Source: Bacteroidales bacterium (lineage in GTDB: Bacteria > Bacteroidota > Bacteroidia > Bacteroidales > Azobacteroidaceae). From it: DNA of 59,322 nt. The translations under genes were made by a program, and so were the position numbers. The stretch covers positions 1 through 59,322 of the forward strand of contig BHEP01000011.1 of assembly GCA_003851245.1 (NCBI GenBank), read 5' to 3'. Below are positions 16,478 through 24,472 of the stretch, one piece after another (the stretch's first letter is position 1; the number at the start of each line of letters is the position of its first letter). A model generated the notes under the pieces. That model was given only the letters and a program-made list of their open reading frames with translations. It ran no database searches and was not told where the DNA came from.

Positions 16478-19400
16478 ATGAAAAAAAGAAGACAGAATTT
16501 TTTTCAGTGTTTGAGAGCGTGTTTGCTCCTTATGCTGATGTGCCTGAGTTCAAATCTCATGCTTGCCCAAGACAATAGGGCAAGAGGTACAATTTTAGAT
16601 GCTAATGGCATTCCTTTGATAGGGGTGAGTGTGGTAAAAAAAGGCACTACCGTAGGCACGGTCACCGATGGTGATGGCAAGTTTTTTTTGAATGTAGCTA
16701 GGGGCTCAAAGCTTGTTTTTTCCTATATTGGATATATAGGTCAAGAAATTGAGTGGGATGGCACAAGCTCATTGGATTTACTGTTGAAGGAAGACGCGCA
16801 AGCTCTAGACGAGGTAGTGGTGGTAGGCTATGGAACACAAAGAAAGAGCGACCTTACAGGATCTATAGCCAAAATTAGTGCCGATGATTTTAAAACGACA
16901 CCCGTTTCGGGGGTAGAAACTGCACTTCAAGGCCGTGCTGCAGGTGTTTCGGTATCTTCTTTTAGCGGCTCTCCAGGAGCTGGCACCTCTGTTCGCATAC
17001 GAGGGATAGGCACGGTCAATAATGCAAATTCCCCACTTTATGTAGTCGATGGCATTCCTGTAGGAGGCATTAATTATCTGAACCCCTCCGACATTTCTTC
17101 TATAGAAATACTCAAAGATGCTTCGGCCACAGCTATTTATGGATCGAGGGCCTCCAATGGAGTGGTTTTGATTACTACCAAGCGTGGAAATGGCGATAGC
17201 GAAAACATGAAAACCAGCGTACAGTTTGACATGTATTATGGGATACAAGAAGCGATGAATGTTCCCAAAATGCTTGATGCAGCAGGCTTTATAGAGCTCA
17301 ACAGAAGGGCGTATTTAAATAATCCTAATGGTTTGCACACAGATTTTCGCAATCCAGAGGCCCTACTTGACGTTGTGGAGAAGGTGACAGGGCAGCGCAG
17401 TGGCACCAACTGGTGGGATGAGTGTTTTCAGACAGGACGAATTGAGAGCTATAATATTGCTGTAAGTGCGGGCAACAAGCATCTGTCGCATCTTACGAGC
17501 GCTAGTTATTACAAAAATGAGGGTATCATTAAGTATTCCGACTTCGAGAGAGTAACCGTTCGCTCCAATGCTGATTTGCAGTTGAATAGCCGTGTGAAGA
17601 TTTCTTCAAACTTAGGTATCACCCATAACAAACGACATAGAATTCCGGAAAATGATTTGGAAAATGGCACAGTATTCAACGCCATGCTTTACGACCCCAC
17701 TGCACCCGTATATCGCCATGGATACAAGGGTATTCCAGGCTGGGAGGCCAGTATGGAGGGTTATGATCCTAATGATAAGTATTCGTGGTTTGGAACTTCC
17801 AAATATTCAAACAAGCGTCAGCCTTATGCTCAGGCCTATAGAACAGGCACTGGCAATGAGTGGTCGGAACTTAAAATAGTGGGCAATATTATTATGGATA
17901 TTAAAATTGCAGAATCACTAAGTTTCCGCAGTAATTATGGGATGGATCTTTCTAGGCGCAACAACAATGATTTTACACCCCAGTATTATCTTGATCCAGA
18001 CGAAAAAGAGGGAGTTAGCAGGGTTTATAATAGGAATGACAACGACAATAATTGGATTTGGGAAAACACCCTTAATTTCAATAAAAAGATAGGAGTTCAT
18101 TCCTTTCAGGCGGTTGCCGGTGTGACCATGGAAGAATGGGCGTGGCGAGGATTTGACGCATCTAAGGAGCAGACCCCCAACAACAATTATGACCAGTGGG
18201 TATTGGGAAGTGCCACCAGCAATCCTGGAGCAAATGGATGGAGGGGCAGTCGCTCCATGTTTTCATACCTAGCCAGGGTGAACTATGGCTTTGAAGACCG
18301 ATATCTTATTACGGCCTCAGTTAGATCGGATGGATCTTCCAAATTTTTAAAAGAAAATCGTTGGGCCACCTTCCCCTCCGCATCTTTGGGATGGAGGGTT
18401 TCTAGCGAAGAGTTTTTTGAAAATTGGAAACAAGATTTTGTATCAGGCGTAAAAGTGCGTCTAGGATGGGGTCAAATTGGAAACCAGATGCCTGTGGGCG
18501 ACGCCGATTATATGAATCGCATTTCTGGCAGTGACGATAAAAAATACATCTTCGGATCAAGCAAGACTCAGCAAACGGGTTATTCTGTTGGAAATATAGG
18601 CAATCCTCTCATTCAGTGGGAAACTTCAGAGCAGACCAATTTGGGCTTGGATTTGACGTTTTTGGGAGGCAAGCTGAGCGGATCTTTCGACTATTTTGTG
18701 AAAAGTACAAAAGATATGTTGATAAGAGTACCTCTACCCATGTACCTGGGCTATCCTGGCGACCCTTGGGCCAATCAGGGAGAAGTTAGAAACAGTGGCT
18801 TTGAGATGCAGCTAGACTGGCAGGATCAAGTTGGCGATTTTAGCTATGGCGTATCTGGCAATTTTAGCAGCATAAAAAACGAGGTGGTAAGCCTTGGAGG
18901 AGGGCGACCTATGCCAGGCGGCGGTGAGCGCATTGGCGATGTAAGTCTCACCAGAGAGGGATGGCCTATAGGTTCTTTTTATGGATGGAATATGATAGGC
19001 ATTTTTCAGAACCAGGAGCAAATAGACCAATCGCCCATGAAAAATACGGGAGCTCGCCCTGGAGATTTGATTTTTGAAGATACGGACAAAGATGGTTTTC
19101 TTACGGACAAAGACAGGGTAAATTTAGGAAGTCCGTTTCCAACATTTATGTATGGATTAAACCTAAATGTAGCATATAAGGGGGTAGATGTAAGCATGTT
19201 TTTTCAGGGCGTGGGAGGCAATAAAATATTCCGTACCTTGAAATACTACTCACACCAAAAAACGGGATATTTCAATTCCCCAGCAGGAATTTTGGAAGAT
19301 GCTTGGAGAGCAGCAGGCACCCTCAGCGCTGGCGATCCTGGAAATGCCTCAAATACGGAATATCAAATAAGTTCGGATCCAAAATTGAACACCAAGGCAT

Positions 19401-19669
19401 CGAGCTATTATGTAGAAGATGGGGACTACCTTCGTTTGAAAAATCTTCAGATAGGCTACACTCTTCCTCAAAAATGGATTAGCAAGGCCAGGGTATCTAA
19501 CTTGAGGGTTTATCTGGGGGTTCAAAATTTATTTACACTCACCAAATACAAGGGACTGGATCCAGAACTCGCGGGCAATGATAATGACGACCCTACAGAC
19601 TATGGCATAGATCGCTCGCATTATCCACAGGCTAGAACAATTATGACAGGACTTAACCTCTCATTCTAA
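16478..19669 (+). CDS. SusC/RagA family TonB-linked outer-membrane protein (second pair)
   Basis: A 1063-residue TonB-dependent importer. The frame opens upstream at a TTG (16451), but ATG 16478 gives a proper signal peptide (MKKRRQNFF, hydrophobic core, cut near LMLAQ). It then has the carboxypeptidase-regulatory-like domain (about 30-105), the DEVVVVGYGTQRKSDLTGSI junction, plug (TSVRIRGIGTVNNANSPLYV, GVVLITTKRGNG) and barrel, ending GLNLSF. It is clearly a different paralogue from the one at 11626-14766: the barrel regions do not look alike. The susD-like partner follows 41 bases later. No hydrolase is linked, so the glycan-degrading enzymes are either encoded elsewhere or supplied by the divergent locus. 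Confidence 0.96.
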   Translation: MKKRRQNFFQCLRACLLLMLMCLSSNLMLAQDNRARGTILDANGIPLIGVSVVKKGTTVGTVTDGDGKFFLNVARGSKLVFSYIGYIGQEIEWDGTSSLDLLLKEDAQALDEVVVVGYGTQRKSDLTGSIAKISADDFKTTPVSGVETALQGRAAGVSVSSFSGSPGAGTSVRIRGIGTVNNANSPLYVVDGIPVGGINYLNPSDISSIEILKDASATAIYGSRASNGVVLITTKRGNGDSENMKTSVQFDMYYGIQEAMNVPKMLDAAGFIELNRRAYLNNPNGLHTDFRNPEALLDVVEKVTGQRSGTNWWDECFQTGRIESYNIAVSAGNKHLSHLTSASYYKNEGIIKYSDFERVTVRSNADLQLNSRVKISSNLGITHNKRHRIPENDLENGTVFNAMLYDPTAPVYRHGYKGIPGWEASMEGYDPNDKYSWFGTSKYSNKRQPYAQAYRTGTGNEWSELKIVGNIIMDIKIAESLSFRSNYGMDLSRRNNNDFTPQYYLDPDEKEGVSRVYNRNDNDNNWIWENTLNFNKKIGVHSFQAVAGVTMEEWAWRGFDASKEQTPNNNYDQWVLGSATSNPGANGWRGSRSMFSYLARVNYGFEDRYLITASVRSDGSSKFLKENRWATFPSASLGWRVSSEEFFENWKQDFVSGVKVRLGWGQIGNQMPVGDADYMNRISGSDDKKYIFGSSKTQQTGYSVGNIGNPLIQWETSEQTNLGLDLTFLGGKLSGSFDYFVKSTKDMLIRVPLPMYLGYPGDPWANQGEVRNSGFEMQLDWQDQVGDFSYGVSGNFSSIKNEVVSLGGGRPMPGGGERIGDVSLTREGWPIGSFYGWNMIGIFQNQEQIDQSPMKNTGARPGDLIFEDTDKDGFLTDKDRVNLGSPFPTFMYGLNLNVAYKGVDVSMFFQGVGGNKIFRTLKYYSHQKTGYFNSPAGILEDAWRAAGTLSAGDPGNASNTEYQISSDPKLNTKASSYYVEDGDYLRLKNLQIGYTLPQKWISKARVSNLRVYLGVQNLFTLTKYKGLDPELAGNDNDDPTDYGIDRSHYPQARTIMTGLNLSF

Positions 19670-19710
19670 AAGCCCATATTGATGAATAATAATTTTATAA
19701 AATTAAATAT

Positions 19711-21297
19711 ATGAGAATTAAATATAATATACTATCCTTATTTATCTTGTCTATCATGGCAAGCAGTTGTATGGATTCTTTTTTAGATAAGTCGCCTTAT
19801 GGCTCTCTTAATGAGCAAAATTTTCCCAATACCGAAGCCGAGGTCTTTCAAGTTCTGACAGCCTGTTATAGTTGGTATGCCCAAGAAGCCCCAGAATTAG
19901 ATGTAAACCTCTTTGAATTTGGCGATGTTGCCTCCGACGATTCTTATAAGGGAGGTGAAAGCGACAATGACAGACCTTTTTCTAACGATGTGGCTTATTT
20001 TAGGGCTGTTTCTAACAATCAATTAGTAGAAAATTTTTGGCTGCGCAGTTATGAGGGTATATATAGATGCAACCAAGTTATTGCAAGAATACCACAGATT
20101 ACTTTCTCGGATGAGGATTTAAAAAAACGTTATATTGCAGAAGCTAGGTTCTTGCGTTCTTATTTTTATTTTAATCTAGTTCGTGTTTATGGGGCAATCC
20201 CTCTCATTGACAGGCCTGTGGTTTACCCCAAGGATGATGTTATTTTCCCTCGCTCTCCTGAGTCCGAAATACACCTATTTTTGCGTAAGGAACTCAACGA
20301 GTTGGCTCTTGATTTGCCTCAGAAAAATCAGATAGACATCAATCGCGACTGGGGACGTACCACACAACATGGGGCTCTTGCTTATTTGGCGAGGGTAGAG
20401 TTGTATTTTGGCAAGTTTCAGCAGGCCAAAGAGGCAGCGTGGAATGTTATCAATTCTGGTCAATATGGCTTAGAGCCTCAGTTTGGGGACTTGTTTTTTA
20501 AGCCCAAATATATTAGTGAGGAATCTGTATTGGAGGTCCTAAATACAGACACCGATGGCAAAGGCGATGCCTCAATTATTCCAACCTATTGCCGCAGTCG
20601 CGGTTGTGGAGGCTGGGGGTTTAATTGCCCTACACAAGATTTGGTCAATGAGTTTGAAGATGGCGATCCCCGCATTTTATATACCATAACAGAGACCGAC
20701 GACTTGTTTTTGCGTCGCGATGGAACTCCAGAAAAACAAAACCATACAGGCTATGCTTCGGGCGATGGCTACCACTCGCGGAAGGTATTTTTGCCAGAAA
20801 CTAGACGCTCCTCACGCAGTGAAATGGAGATAAATTTCAAGATAGTGCGTTATGCCGATGTCTTGCTGATGTATGCTGAGGCTGTTCTTGAAGGAGATAA
20901 CAATTTGTCAGAAGCGTGTAAGTATATTAACCTGGTGAGAGATAGGGCTAGAAGCACCTATAAATTTGATGCCGAAGCTTTTGGCACTACTGCCGAAGAA
21001 AAAACAGCATCGAGAATGCGCAAGGTTAGTGATGCCTCATTAACGGTGCTTCAAGCAAACAATACTCAGCAGGTAAGGGACGCTCTTCGCAAAGAAAGGA
21101 GGGTTGAATTGGCTATGGAAAACCTTAGGTTTTATGACCTCAAGAGATGGGGTGCCGACTATGCCAAACAGAGGATAGAGACAGCTAAGGGCTTTGTAAT
21201 CCCTGGAAATTATCAGCAAAAACTTTCGGCATTTCCAATTCCCCAGCGCGATATTGACCGCTCGGGGGGTGCAATAACTCAAAATGAGGGATGGTAA
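19711..21297 (+). CDS. SusD/RagB family outer-membrane lipoprotein (second pair)
   Basis: A 528-residue surface lipoprotein, lipobox MASSC (Cys20). It shows the SusD hallmarks: FWLRSYEGIYRCNQVIARIP, then YIAEARFLRSYFYFNLVRVYG, the YADVLLMYAEAVLE segment and RKERRVELAMENLRFYDLKR near the C-terminus. It partners the preceding SusC protein, caps its channel and delivers glycan. Compared with the SusD at 9910-11613 only the family motifs agree, consistent with a different ligand. A strong hairpin terminator follows the stop by 15 bases, so the pair forms a two-gene transcript. Confidence 0.95.
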   Translation: MRIKYNILSLFILSIMASSCMDSFLDKSPYGSLNEQNFPNTEAEVFQVLTACYSWYAQEAPELDVNLFEFGDVASDDSYKGGESDNDRPFSNDVAYFRAVSNNQLVENFWLRSYEGIYRCNQVIARIPQITFSDEDLKKRYIAEARFLRSYFYFNLVRVYGAIPLIDRPVVYPKDDVIFPRSPESEIHLFLRKELNELALDLPQKNQIDINRDWGRTTQHGALAYLARVELYFGKFQQAKEAAWNVINSGQYGLEPQFGDLFFKPKYISEESVLEVLNTDTDGKGDASIIPTYCRSRGCGGWGFNCPTQDLVNEFEDGDPRILYTITETDDLFLRRDGTPEKQNHTGYASGDGYHSRKVFLPETRRSSRSEMEINFKIVRYADVLLMYAEAVLEGDNNLSEACKYINLVRDRARSTYKFDAEAFGTTAEEKTASRMRKVSDASLTVLQANNTQQVRDALRKERRVELAMENLRFYDLKRWGADYAKQRIETAKGFVIPGNYQQKLSAFPIPQRDIDRSGGAITQNEGW

Positions 21298-21311
21298 ATT
21301 AATTTACAAAA

Positions 21312-21350
21312 CACAAAAAAAGCTTACAATTTATGTAAGCTTTTTTTGTG
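21312..21350. terminator. Strong bidirectional terminator after the second SusD gene
   Basis: A perfect 17-bp stem (CACAAAAAAAGCTTACA and its complement) with a 5-base loop. The plus strand ends in seven T, and the minus strand likewise, so it can end both the susD transcript and the tRNA transcript that runs toward it. Confidence 0.88.
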
Positions 21351-21354
21351 CCTG

Positions 21355-21428
21355 TAGCGAGACCGAGAATTGAACTCGGGACCTCATGATTATGAATCAT
21401 GCGCTCTAACCAACTGAGCTATCTCGCC
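21355..21428 (-). tRNA. tRNA-Met (anticodon CAT), elongator type
   Basis: On the minus strand the sequence begins GGCGAGATAGCTCAG and folds as a complete cloverleaf. It has acceptor GGCGAGA/TCTCGCT with one G-U pair, D-stem GCTC/GAGC and anticodon arm CATGA-TTCATAA-TCATG. The T-arm is CCGAG-TTCAATT-CTCGG. The anticodon is CAT. The anticodon stem lacks the GGG/CCC of initiator tRNA, so elongator Met is likeliest; the lysidine-type Ile2 tRNA is a less likely alternative. No CCA is encoded. Confidence 0.93.
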
Positions 21429-21528
21429 ATTTTGGTGGTGCAAAAGTAGAAAAAATATTTTTGCAAAGCAAGAAAAAATAAAGAAAACTTCATCATAACT
21501 TGTTATTCTCTTAATTATGCCTAACTTA

Positions 21529-21555
21529 GGACATTCTTTTGACAAAAGAATATCC
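21529..21555. repeat. 12-bp hairpin upstream of the START-like gene
   Basis: GGACATTCTTTT, loop GAC, AAAAGAATATCC pairs over 12 positions with one G-U/mismatch. It lies between the tRNA and the START-like gene, 125 bases before the latter, and may be a regulatory dyad or a weak terminator. Confidence 0.45.
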
Positions 21556-21679
21556 AACAAAGGGGTGAATATACGCATGAACAAACGAGACTTAGTTTTT
21601 TTGCCCTCTCAAGGACCTTGAAACAGTAGACACAATATATAAGAAATGAATTAATTACGCAGTATAAAATGACTTGAGT

Positions 21680-22063
21680 ATGGACAAAGAAAAATTTCAG
21701 GTAGAATATATTTTTGCCAATGCTGCAAAAACAAGCTTGTGGAATTATATTTCAACAGCATCGGGCCTATCCGAATGGTTTGCCGATAAGGTAATTATAA
21801 AAGATGACGTGTTTATTTTTATATGGGACGAACTACCAACAAGGGCATTGTGTATTGAATCTATTCCGCAATCTTTCATTCGCTTTCGCTGGGAAGATGA
21901 GACCAATGAAGAGATATATTTTGAATTTCGTGTAGAAAAAATAGAGCTTACAGGAGGAGTTTACCTTCAGGTAACAGATTTTTGTAAGAAATACGAACTC
22001 GATGCAAGCATATCTTTATGGAATTCGGAGATAAAAACCCTTAAGCGAATATTGGGTATATAA
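21680..22063 (+). CDS. START-like domain (SRPBCC superfamily) protein
   Basis: A 127-residue cytoplasmic protein. The pattern VEYIFANAAKTSLWNYIST followed by LSEWFADKV resembles the helix-grip START/AHSA1-like fold, as in the small START-like proteins widespread in Bacteroidota. Such folds bind lipids or other hydrophobic ligands; no ligand is known for this group. The ATG at 21680 was chosen over the TTG two codons upstream (21674). It is flanked by a tRNA on the other strand and by the EF-G2 gene 211 bases downstream, which has its own control region, so it looks monocistronic. Confidence 0.75.
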   Translation: MDKEKFQVEYIFANAAKTSLWNYISTASGLSEWFADKVIIKDDVFIFIWDELPTRALCIESIPQSFIRFRWEDETNEEIYFEFRVEKIELTGGVYLQVTDFCKKYELDASISLWNSEIKTLKRILGI

Positions 22064-22150
22064 TTTTTTTAGGCTTATCCATTTACCTACTTATTGCAAT
22101 TTGAGCTTCTCCTACACAGGAAAAAGCACTTCTCATCCATGCTTTTACTT

Positions 22151-22170
22151 GATTAATAACAGTATTAATC
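22151..22170. promoter_or_regulatory. Palindromic operator candidate upstream of the EF-G2 gene
   Basis: GATTAATA-ACAG-TATTAATC is a perfect 8-bp dyad with a 4-base centre. It is followed at 22178-22191 by a second small dyad (ATGTT-TTAT-AACAT) and at about 22224 by a degenerate -7 box (ATACTTTGC). The dyad size suits a dimeric CRP-family protein or other HTH regulator. In Bacteroides the EF-G2 gene is known to be controlled by the CRP-like factor Cur; whether this is its site here is untested. Confidence 0.45.
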
Positions 22171-22274
22171 TCTTTTTATGTTTTATAACATACCCTTATT
22201 TTTTGTTATATTCAAAAAAATGAATACTTTGCGCCCTATGAAAAACTTGAATAATAACAATAAATATTGTACGC

Positions 22275-24431
22275 ATGAAAGTATACCAATCCGATGAAAT
22301 CAAGAACATTGCCATAGTTGGCAGTTCAGGCTCAGGAAAAACCACTCTCGCCGAAGCGATGCTTTACGAGGGTGGAGTAATAAAACGCAGAGGAAGTATT
22401 GGCGCAAAAAATACCGTTTGCGATTATTTTCCTGTAGAAAAAGATTATGGCTACTCCGTTTTCTCTACCCTTTTTAGTGTGGAATGGCAGGACAGAAAAC
22501 TAAATTTTATTGACTGCCCTGGCTCCGACGACTTTGTAGGTGGAGCTATTGCCGCTCTCAACATCTGCGATACAGCACTAATGGTCATCAATGGGCAACA
22601 TGGACTTGAAGTTGGCACCATCAACATGTTTCGCTACACAGAAAAATTGAACAAACCTCTAATTTTTATTATCAATCAGTTAGACCACGAAAAATGTGAT
22701 TTTGAGGGCGTAATCAGCCAATTAAAAGAGAATTATGGGGGGCGTGCAATTCCCGTGCAATATCCAGTATCTTGTGGGGCATCTTTCAATGCCGTAGTTG
22801 ATGTGCTAAAAATGAAAATGTATCAGTGGAAGCCCGAAGGAGGAGTGCCTGCAGTTATGGAAATTCCTGATTCCGAAAAGGAGCGTGCCAATGCCATGCA
22901 CCTAGCTCTGGCAGAAGCCGCTGCGGAGAATGATGAAGACCTCATGGAAAAATATTTTGAGCAGGGCAGCCTTGATGAAGAAGACATGAGGGAAGGTATC
23001 CGTAAGGGACTACTTTCTAGGGGCATGTTTCCTATTTTCTGCGTATGTGCTGGCAAGGACATGTGTGTAAGGCGAAGTCTGGAGTTCCTGGGAAATATTG
23101 TGCCCTGTGTTGATAAAATGCCTAAGTATAAAAACACCGAAGGCAAAGAAATTGCTGTGGACGCAAGTGCGGCAAGCAGCCTCTTTATTTTTAAGACTAC
23201 CGTAGAGCCGCATATTGGCAGGGTATCTTTCTTTAAAGTAATGTCGGGAACGGTAAAAGTTGGCGACGATTTGCTTAACGAAGACAGGGGTTCTAAAGAA
23301 AGAATTTCTCAATTGTTTGTCGTTTCTGGTCAAAATAGGCTAGAGGTTTCTGAACTGAAGGCCGGAGATATAGGAGCCTGCCTAAAACTAAAAGATGTAA
23401 ATACTGGCAATACCTTAAATGGAAAAGGAGTAGATAATAAGTTCGATTTTATTCAATACCCTCATTCCAAATACCGCAGGGCAATAAGACCCGTCAATGA
23501 ATCGGATGTAGAAAAATTGAGCGAGTTGCTAGGCCGAATGAGATCTGAAGACCCTACCTGGAAAATTGAACAATCAAAGGAACTTCGACAAATGATCATC
23601 TATGGACAGGGAGAATTTCACCTAAAAACTCTCAAATGGAGACTCGAAAACAATGAGAAACTGCTGGTAGAATTTTCCGAGCCCAAAATTCCTTATCGAG
23701 AAACCATCACCACAAAAGCCAGAGCCGACCATAGACATAGGAAACAATCGGGTGGATCTGGACAGTTTGGTGAGGTGCACCTCATAGTAGAGCCCTATGT
23801 GGAAGGAGTGCCCCTTGCCGAATTTTATAAATTTAATGGGCAAGAATTCAAAATACAGTCGCGTGATGTACAGGAGATAGACCTCGAATGGGGGGGCAAA
23901 CTAGTTTTTGTCAATAGCATTGTTGGAGGGTCTATAGACCTCCGTTTTCTGCCCGCCATTCTCAAAGGAGTGATGGCGAGAATGGATCAAGGCCCACTCA
24001 CAGGCTCCTATGCCCGTGATGTGCGAGTAATTGTTTATGATGGAAAGATGCACCCTGTAGATTCCAACGAAATATCCTTTATGCTTGCTGGCAGACACGC
24101 GTTTAGTGAGGCTTTCAAGGCCTCTAGCCCCAAAATTTTAGAGCCTATCTATGATATAGAAGTCTCTCTTCCTGCCGATTGCATGGGCGATGTAATGGGG
24201 GATCTCCAAGGACGTAGGGCCATGATTATGGGCATATCTTCAGAAAAAGGCTACGAAAAACTCTCGGCGAAGGTGCCTCTAAAGGAAATGAGCACCTATT
24301 CCACATCGCTAAGTTCGCTCACAGGAGGACGCGCTTCCTTTAGCATGAAATTTTCTAGCTACGAACTCGTGCCAATGGATGTGCAAGAAAAATTACTCAA
24401 AGACTATGCTGCAACGCAAACAGCTGAGTGA
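22275..24431 (+). CDS. fusA2: EF-G paralogue (EF-G2), translocation factor with altered GTPase motifs
   Basis: A 718-residue translation factor of the EF-G family with domains I-V in order. The G domain departs from canonical EF-G. G1 is GSSGSGKT (16-23) instead of AHIDAGKT; the switch I GITI motif reads GYSV (Ser61 for Thr); G3 is DCPGSDD, so the catalytic His after DTPG is Ser84; G4 is NQLD (134-137) instead of NKMD. Domain IV and V remain full length. In Bacteroides thetaiotaomicron an EF-G2 of this kind is reported to support translocation without GTP hydrolysis and to matter during carbon starvation and gut colonisation. The substitutions here fit that group. The canonical fusA must be elsewhere. 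hppA follows after 41 bases and is probably cotranscribed. Confidence 0.9.
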   Translation: MKVYQSDEIKNIAIVGSSGSGKTTLAEAMLYEGGVIKRRGSIGAKNTVCDYFPVEKDYGYSVFSTLFSVEWQDRKLNFIDCPGSDDFVGGAIAALNICDTALMVINGQHGLEVGTINMFRYTEKLNKPLIFIINQLDHEKCDFEGVISQLKENYGGRAIPVQYPVSCGASFNAVVDVLKMKMYQWKPEGGVPAVMEIPDSEKERANAMHLALAEAAAENDEDLMEKYFEQGSLDEEDMREGIRKGLLSRGMFPIFCVCAGKDMCVRRSLEFLGNIVPCVDKMPKYKNTEGKEIAVDASAASSLFIFKTTVEPHIGRVSFFKVMSGTVKVGDDLLNEDRGSKERISQLFVVSGQNRLEVSELKAGDIGACLKLKDVNTGNTLNGKGVDNKFDFIQYPHSKYRRAIRPVNESDVEKLSELLGRMRSEDPTWKIEQSKELRQMIIYGQGEFHLKTLKWRLENNEKLLVEFSEPKIPYRETITTKARADHRHRKQSGGSGQFGEVHLIVEPYVEGVPLAEFYKFNGQEFKIQSRDVQEIDLEWGGKLVFVNSIVGGSIDLRFLPAILKGVMARMDQGPLTGSYARDVRVIVYDGKMHPVDSNEISFMLAGRHAFSEAFKASSPKILEPIYDIEVSLPADCMGDVMGDLQGRRAMIMGISSEKGYEKLSAKVPLKEMSTYSTSLSSLTGGRASFSMKFSSYELVPMDVQEKLLKDYAATQTAE

Positions 24432-24472
24432 GGACGTCGGGTTCAATATATAACATTTAAAACATAAAAAAT

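Noticed and set aside
21390..21584. 64-codon minus-strand frame ending in the IAQLVRAHDS-like peptide
   Set aside because: It is translated through the tRNA-Met gene; this peptide is a well-known artefact of tRNA sequence.
3549..22202. Shared 13-mer TACCCTTATTTTT near 3549 and 22190 as a common regulatory element
   Set aside because: In a 59-kb AT-rich window many 13-mer matches are expected by chance, and no third copy with constant position was found.
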